Below, one piece after another: positions 61,689-64,000 of a stretch of DNA of 64,000 nucleotides. The stretch is from Paenibacillus endophyticus (GTDB lineage Bacteria > Bacillota > Bacilli > Paenibacillales > Paenibacillaceae): contig NZ_JACHXW010000030.1 of the NCBI RefSeq assembly GCF_014192395.1, positions 22,512 to 86,511 on the forward strand, written 5' to 3'. How positions within the stretch are numbered: position 1 is the stretch's first letter; each line of letters begins with the position of its first letter. The notes under the pieces are model-generated. The model ran no database searches. It was not told the DNA's origin and saw nothing but the letters and a program-made list of their open reading frames with translations. The position numbers and the translations under genes were made by a program.

Positions 61689-62575
61689 CCCATTCTCTCC
61701 TTTTGATTATAATAATGCATAAAAATGTCTTCAAGCTTCTGTGCATGAATATCCATATTTTTCACTTTACACTTCGATAGTGTTTGAATGAAATCATCAT
61801 AGTTACCTTGCAAAGCTATTTTTATTGTTAGCCCCTCCTCATTAACAATTTCTATATTTGATTCGCGTATAACAGTGATATCCTGCTTCGTAGCAAGGGT
61901 GAGATCAATCATTTTTCTTTGCATCGATTGCAGCTGCTGCACATCTTCAATTGCGATAATACGACCATCTTTTATTATTCCTGCTCGGTCACAGGTTCGA
62001 TTGATTTCCTCAAAGCTGTGTGAAGACATGATCACTGTCTTTCCGGCGTTCTTTGCCTCCTTTACCAGCACAATAAATACATTTTGCATGAGTGGATCAA
62101 GTCCGGATGTTGGCTCATCAAGAATAAGCACCGTGGGGGCGTGCATGAAAGCCGCTACAATTCCGACCTTCTGTTTCATGCCTTTCGACATTTTGCGAAA
62201 TGGAGTATGGACATCAAACTGCAATCGTTCGATTAGGAGATCAAGTGATGTATCATAATCCTTCATACCCCTCATTCCAGCAAGCAGCTTTAGGAATTGG
62301 TATCCGTTCATTCCTTCTGGAAAAGCAATTTCCCCTGGCAAATAACCAACTTGATGTTGAATATCTGCGCTCTCTCTCCAGCAATCAAGACCATTAATTT
62401 CTGCGTTTCCGCTTTCTGGTTTAATGAATCCCATTAAATGACGAATAGTCGTAGACTTACCTGCACCATTTGGACCCAAAAAACCGAAAACTTCCCCACG
62501 CTTTACTGTAAAGTTCAATTGAAATATGCCTCTACCATTTTTAAACGTCTTCGTTAGCTCATTGAGTTGAATCAT
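61685..62575 (-). CDS. ABC exporter ATP-binding protein
   Basis: The 296-residue ATPase has Walker A GPNGAGKS (about 34-41), Q-loop region ADIQHQVGYLPGEIAFPEGM, signature MSKGMKQKVGIVAAF (about 127-141), Walker B VLILDEPTSGLDP (about 147-159) and IMSSHSFEEINRTCDRAGII. A C-terminal regulatory extension (about 215-290) follows. It resembles YhaQ/BcrA-type exporters. The divergent TetR begins 148 bp away. Confidence 0.92.
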   Translation of the reverse strand: MIQLNELTKTFKNGRGIFQLNFTVKRGEVFGFLGPNGAGKSTTIRHLMGFIKPESGNAEINGLDCWRESADIQHQVGYLPGEIAFPEGMNGYQFLKLLAGMRGMKDYDTSLDLLIERLQFDVHTPFRKMSKGMKQKVGIVAAFMHAPTVLILDEPTSGLDPLMQNVFIVLVKEAKNAGKTVIMSSHSFEEINRTCDRAGIIKDGRIIAIEDVQQLQSMQRKMIDLTLATKQDITVIRESNIEIVNEEGLTIKIALQGNYDDFIQTLSKCKVKNMDIHAQKLEDIFMHYYNQKERMG

Positions 62576-62722
62576 CCTGCACCAACTCCTTTGTATGTTT
62601 TGAACTATACTTATATATACTATTCATAATATTGCTGAATAGCTACAATATCAACATGTTTTTGAATAAAATCCGTTGTAATCATTCAAATCGTAAGATA
62701 TGCTTAAGACGAGGTGAGTAGA

Positions 62723-63316
62723 ATGAATGGATACCGGCAGCGTACAGAAAACAAAAGAAAAGCCATACAACTTGCCGCGCTTGATTTGTTCGCTAGCCAC
62801 GGCATTGCGAAAGTTAGCCTTGCTGAAATTGCAAAGAAGGCTCGTGTATCGCCTGTAACAATCTATAATTATTTTGGCACTAAAGATGCGCTTGTGAAAG
62901 CAGTCATGATTTACTTCTTAGAGGAAGAATGGCGAAGACAAATTGAGCTCATGCAAAGTGATCTGCCGTTTCATGTGAAAGTAAAAAAACTAATGTTTGA
63001 CGGTGAAGAGTGGACTGGTAAATGGAATAAAGAAATTCTTGAAGAGTTGCTTTCCAATGACGAAGAGTGGAAAATAATGGTCGAAAATGTGTTTGAGGAT
63101 GTTTTACCAGAATTAATGCGATTCATCGAGACTGGGAAAAACGAGGGTTATATCGATCATGATTTGTCTTCTAATACTATACTTGTCTATTTTAGGCTTC
63201 TCAAGGAAATTAAGCTCACACCTATTTATAAAGAAGTAAGTACCAATACACGAATGCTCGAGGAACTAAGTAAAATAATATTTTATGGTTTACTTAATTA
63301 TAAAATAGAGGAATAA
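62723..63316 (+). CDS. TetR/AcrR-family regulator
   Basis: The 197-residue regulator has the TetR helix-turn-helix (about 8-54: LFASHGIAKVSLAEIAKKAR, VSPVTIYNYFGTKDALVKAV) and a ligand domain (about 65-195). GTG 62714 also opens the frame, but GAGGTGAG sits 5-6 nt before ATG 62723. It is divergent from the ABC exporter and probably represses it from the AT-rich 147-bp spacer, which contains several short inverted TATA-rich motifs. Confidence 0.9.
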   Translation: MNGYRQRTENKRKAIQLAALDLFASHGIAKVSLAEIAKKARVSPVTIYNYFGTKDALVKAVMIYFLEEEWRRQIELMQSDLPFHVKVKKLMFDGEEWTGKWNKEILEELLSNDEEWKIMVENVFEDVLPELMRFIETGKNEGYIDHDLSSNTILVYFRLLKEIKLTPIYKEVSTNTRMLEELSKIIFYGLLNYKIEE

Positions 63317-63449
63317 ATTTTAAAAAAGCAGAAAAACATTTTGCTGCACAATCTGATAGACCATTTAGGGAGAATTTACATCTTTAATTATAGAAGTATT
63401 TTAAAAACGTTCGATTCGGCGTTAATACTCCCGCCTCTACATTCGCTTT

Positions 63450-63480
63450 GGTCAGCCAGTGAGAATTGGCTGATCATTTT
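63450..63480 (+). terminator. Terminator-like hairpin
   Basis: GGTCAGCCA (63450-63458) pairs with TGGCTGATC (63467-63475), with one G-T pair, followed by ATTTTAT. It is 134 bases past the TetR stop and 160 bases before the potassium-channel remnant. Confidence 0.65.
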
Positions 63481-63610
63481 ATCTATTTGAACTAATCATT
63501 CACTTTACAAAATATGAAAAACTTCTTAGCATTACCGACAACGAGCTTCCTTTAAGTACTCATATTCAATATTACCTTTAAAGTAATATCATAATTGCAG
63601 GAGGATGACT

Positions 63611-63905
63611 ATGAGTAATATGAATCAAGCACGAACGTTTCTTGGTTTATCCAAGTTATCTGTAGCCACCGTAGATTGGCTAAAATATAAGATGAATCCA
63701 CCTCAGTTAATCGTACTAGTCTTTTTTGGTTTAATTTGGATCGGCGCATTCCTTTTGATGCTCCCTATTTCTACAGTAAACGGAACTTCAATCGGTTTAA
63801 TTGATGCATATTTACAGCTACCTCCGCGATATGTGTGAACGGACTAACTGTTTTGGATACAGGCACAACCTTTTCTCAGTTCGGACAAGTCGTTATCATG
63901 ATATA
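63611..63905 (+). pseudogene. KtrB/TrkH-type K+ channel gene, broken by frameshift and IS insertion
   Basis: The N-terminus MSNMNQARTFLGLSKLSV leads to MNPPQLIVLVFFGLIWIG and LLMLPISTVNG, the KtrB opening. At GLIDA the frame is shifted: the next-frame reading ATSAICVNGLTVLDTGTTFS and QFGQVVIMI continues the protein to 63905. The shift is one missing T near 63798. The open frame ends at 63838. ATG 63611 follows AGGAGG with a 6-nt spacer (ATG 63605 is too close). At 63906 an IS3-family element begins. About 370 further residues are missing from the window. Confidence 0.85.
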
Positions 63906-64000
63906 TGACCTTGCCCCGAATAGATGGACACGAAGAAAACCTCTATAATAAATCATGGAGGGGTTCATATGGGACAACGGAAGAAATTCGACAAGGCATT
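63906..64000 (+). mobile_element. Left end of an IS3-family (IS150-group-like) element
   Basis: It begins TGACCTTGCCCCGAATAG and ATGGACAC, which matches the IS3/IS150-type left inverted repeat (TGACCTGCCCC...GTGGACAC). The orfA start with its ribosome site follows 63 nt later. The element runs off the window. It interrupts the KtrB-type gene. Confidence 0.8.
63969..64000 (+). CDS. IS3-family transposase orfA, first codons
   Basis: ATG 63969 follows TGGAGGGG. The visible start reads MGQRKKFDKA, the typical opening of IS3-family orfA proteins (helix-turn-helix N-terminus). The rest lies outside the window. Its strand and place fit the left inverted repeat at 63906. Confidence 0.75.
   Translation, partial: MGQRKKFDKA

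Noticed and set aside
1..64000. CRISPR arrays, rRNA, tRNA or prophage genes
   Set aside because: No regularly spaced repeats, RNA-gene sequences or phage structural genes were recognised on reading both strands.

Overview
The window looks like the chromosome of an endospore-forming, low-to-moderate GC Bacillales bacterium, most like Paenibacillus. Grounds seen in the sequence: a complete gerA-type spore germination operon behind a good sigma-G promoter, Lpl-type and YesMN-controlled sugar ABC importers, an SLH-anchored surface protein, AGGAGG ribosome sites, frequent TTG/GTG starts and Mrp antiporter genes. No rRNA, tRNA, CRISPR array or prophage was recognised. Family names come from reading motifs by eye; no database search was run.

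Layout. 0-11 kb is accessory and eroded. It holds an intact SnoaL-like gene with up to three decayed relatives, the germination operon (2.1-6.2 kb), a nitroreductase, remnants of an old-yellow-enzyme reductase and an azoreductase, a GT4/GT2 glycosyltransferase pair, and an IS630 transposase remnant. 11-24 kb (minus strand) is one long, tightly packed operon: DeoR-type regulator, deoxyribonucleotidase-like HAD protein, LamG-metallophosphoesterase, a broken glycerophosphodiesterase, an LplB/solute-binding/LplC importer, a PHP protein, a MATE exporter, a second metallophosphoesterase, an M17 aminopeptidase and a second PHP protein. Four TTGTGG boxes lie upstream. This looks like import and breakdown of a phosphorylated organic compound and is the best candidate for an undescribed system.

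24-44 kb (minus strand) holds an IS4 remnant and an ACT-malic enzyme. It then becomes a plant-polysaccharide island: an SLH-cohesin surface protein next to a secreted esterase-like protein with its own cohesin and dockerin, a sugar importer with a YesMN two-component system and a cre-like site, and a GH43 glycosidase in an operon with a YjhG/YagF-type sugar-acid dehydratase, a semialdehyde dehydrogenase and an FAH-fold dehydratase. Those three enzymes make up the lower oxidative (Weimberg-type) pentose pathway to 2-oxoglutarate. An IclR regulator follows, with matching 17-bp operators before its own gene and before the operon.

44-48 kb is decayed: a transposase remnant, argC with one in-frame amber codon but an intact ArgR box, a twice-frameshifted MazF/PemK-like toxin gene, and an intact orphan AAA+ ATPase with an unlisted 53-aa partner ORF. 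48-64 kb is mostly ion and osmotic homeostasis and efflux: a BCCT transporter, a TetR plus three-gene ABC exporter, an mrp operon (fused A-B, then C, D, E, F, G) followed by a CPA1 antiporter, two small proteins, a second ABC exporter with divergent TetR, and a KtrB-type potassium channel gene broken by a 1-nt deletion and then by an IS3-family element that runs off the right edge.
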